Virus record (IMG/VR): IMGVR_UViG_3300025120_007633
Coordinates: 1-33,252 of that record
Direction: 5' to 3' (one strand)
Length of the DNA: 33,252 nucleotides
DNA from: a virus
Below, piece after piece: positions 32,318 through 33,252 of this stretch. Numbering within the stretch: the stretch's first letter is position 1; every line of letters begins with the position of its first letter. Position numbers and translations under genes: made by a program. The notes under the pieces were generated by a model. It was not told the origin of the DNA and searched no databases. It was given only the letters and a program-made list of their open reading frames with translations.

Positions 32318-32780
32318 AATGTTCCGAATCTATCCTTCCGTGTCCTCTATTAGCTGAATCTTCTAGTCTTATTACGTCATCAAGTTCAGTGGTACTTGCT
32401 TCAGTATAGTGCAAATCATCGTGTGCTATCATTCGATGTATAGTTCCAGGAGGTGTATGAAAAACTGCTCCAGGAGTTAGTTCTTGTGTTATTAATTCAC
32501 TTTTAATTTTTGCTATTTCTTCTTCCGAAAAGCCACCTGCTAAAAAGCGTTCGCAATCAAATGGCTCTGGATGATATGCTAATGCTCCGTTACCTATATG
32601 TAAGTGTATACTTTCTGATTTAACTTGATGTACCTGTAGACTAGTAACAAATCCAGCTTTAAGCACTAGTTCTTTTAGTGCAAACGGGTAATGTCCACCA
32701 CCACCTTGTAACCAAGTTTCTGTTCCCCATGGCTTATGTACCACGTGGCATTCTTCTAATCTTTGAAAATCAACAGTCAT
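32304..32780 (-). CDS. Cupin, mannose-6-phosphate isomerase-like
   Basis: 158-residue single cupin. HKPWGTETWL (15-24), H51, E56 and H61 in VHQVKSESIHLHIG, and PPGTIHRM (H115) give the usual metal ligands, followed by EASTTELDDVIRLEDSANRG, which is shared with type II mannose-6-phosphate isomerase-like proteins. It probably isomerises a sugar phosphate to feed the kinase-transferase. It leads the eight-gene unit to 26497 behind a sigma70-type promoter with a conventional leader and an AAGGAAAGG site. Confidence 0.85.
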   Translation of the reverse strand: MTVDFQRLEECHVVHKPWGTETWLQGGGGHYPFALKELVLKAGFVTSLQVHQVKSESIHLHIGNGALAYHPEPFDCERFLAGGFSEEEIAKIKSELITQELTPGAVFHTPPGTIHRMIAHDDLHYTEASTTELDDVIRLEDSANRGHGRIDSEHYDSK

Positions 32781-32803
32781 ATCCTTTCCTTTTTAGACTA
32801 TTT

Positions 32804-32832
32804 ATTATATACTACTATTTAACTTTTTGCAA
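32804..32832 (-). promoter_or_regulatory. Sigma70-type promoter for the sugar-activation/ahcY operon
   Basis: Minus strand: TTGCAA, 17-bp spacer, TATAAT. It is the only promoter seen for the 6.3-kb overlapping gene run down to 26497. Confidence 0.65.
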
Positions 32833-32849
32833 GAGGTCCGGAAAATTTC

Positions 32850-32857
32850 AGTAAATA
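32850..32857 (+). promoter_or_regulatory. Late-promoter-like box for the plus-strand radical SAM gene
   Basis: The plus strand reads AGTAAATA, then CTTTAT and ATG. Same layout as 25851-25858: one change from NATAAATA and 6 nt to the start codon. Confidence 0.35.
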
Positions 32858-32863
32858 CTTTAT

Positions 32864-33252
32864 ATGAAAGAAACTCAATGTATAGTTCCGTATAGTCAAG
32901 CATTTATACGCCCTGACGGACAGTATCGAGATTGCTGTTCAAGTACTCCTCACGTTATTAGATTTGAAAAAAACTTTAGTGATTGGTGGACTGGCTCTGA
33001 TATGGAAAAGTTAAGAACAGATGTGTCAAGCGGGCAATTACCTAGGAACTGCCAACGCTGTACTCAACACGAAAGTGCTACTGGCACATCAATGCGTATT
33101 TCAGCTAACAAAGACAATGCTAACTTTGATGTAGGCAGTAAGCTACCTAATAGATATCAGATAGCATTTGGTAATTTGTGTAATCTAGGGTGTTGGAGTT
33201 GCGAAGAAAATCTTAGCAGTGTAATACAAGAAGAAAAACGTAAACTAAAAAT
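32864..33252 (+). CDS. Radical SAM protein, N-terminal part (runs off right edge)
   Basis: 129 residues visible. The start reads MKETQCIVPYSQAFIRPDGQ, then YRDCC, and a cysteine pair follows at NCQRC. The radical SAM motif CNLGCWSC (C-x3-C-x2-C) is near residue 110. The leading cysteine-rich segment resembles half-SPASM (twitch) domains that hold an extra iron-sulphur cluster, but here it precedes the core rather than follows it. The substrate is unknown; peptide or enzyme modification is typical of the class. No ribosome binding site; a late-type box ends 6 nt before the ATG. Confidence 0.8.
   Translation, partial: MKETQCIVPYSQAFIRPDGQYRDCCSSTPHVIRFEKNFSDWWTGSDMEKLRTDVSSGQLPRNCQRCTQHESATGTSMRISANKDNANFDVGSKLPNRYQIAFGNLCNLGCWSCEENLSSVIQEEKRKLK

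Overview
The window is an AT-rich, tightly packed phage sequence. Nearly every gene lies on the minus strand, with stop/start overlaps of 1-20 nt, and only three genes are on the plus strand. A DnaB-like helicase and a DnaG/TOPRIM primase side by side (gp41, gp61), a UvsW-type helicase, conserved small proteins of marine T4-like phages, T4-type late promoters (NATAAATA) and a repetitive fibre-like protein point to a T4-like marine myovirus. A cyanophage or pelagiphage relative is most likely. The host cannot be fixed from this window, which holds no photosynthesis or tRNA genes.

Layout, read left to right (transcription mostly runs right to left). 1-2760: two small late genes, gp41 and gp61. 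2761-5225: a fibre-like repeat protein and a small beta-rich structural protein behind a late promoter. 5286-7968: a plus-strand small gene converging on an operon of class II aldolase, a gp62-like protein, a zinc-finger protein and a miniature DnaE-like protein. 8014-11623: uvsW, its partner gene and three small conserved genes. 11672-18001: an AAA ATPase, a B12-type radical SAM protein, a possible nuclease-fold protein and many small genes, most led by their own strong sigma70-type promoter. 18144-25551: an eight-gene overlapping glycan operon (4,6-dehydratase, epimerase, C-methyltransferase, TylF-type O-methyltransferase, two tandem paralogous glycosyltransferases, two unknowns) behind a late-type promoter. 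25621-26568: a small gene, a plus-strand oxygenase-like gene, an RNA-like structured spacer and a 23-codon ORF. 26569-32780: a second overlapping operon behind a sigma70-type promoter, with a cupin, a nucleotidyltransferase-kinase fusion, a KdsC-like phosphatase, a GatZ/KbaZ-like protein, a glycosyltransferase-like protein, a small protein and S-adenosylhomocysteinase. 32864 to the end: the start of a plus-strand radical SAM protein.

How it fits together: the two large operons look like one surface-glycan programme. One makes an activated sugar and clears S-adenosylhomocysteine; the other reduces, methylates and transfers sugars. Whether the target is the host surface or the virion cannot be told from sequence. 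Eleven TTGAC-like/TATAAT-like promoters with 16-18 bp spacers can be read directly. In five of them the predicted transcription start falls 0-4 nt before the ATG, and several late-type promoters share this geometry, so leaderless mRNA seems common here. The least expected single gene is the 196-residue protein that keeps condensed versions of bacterial DNA polymerase III alpha motifs in a phage of a group that normally uses a family B polymerase.
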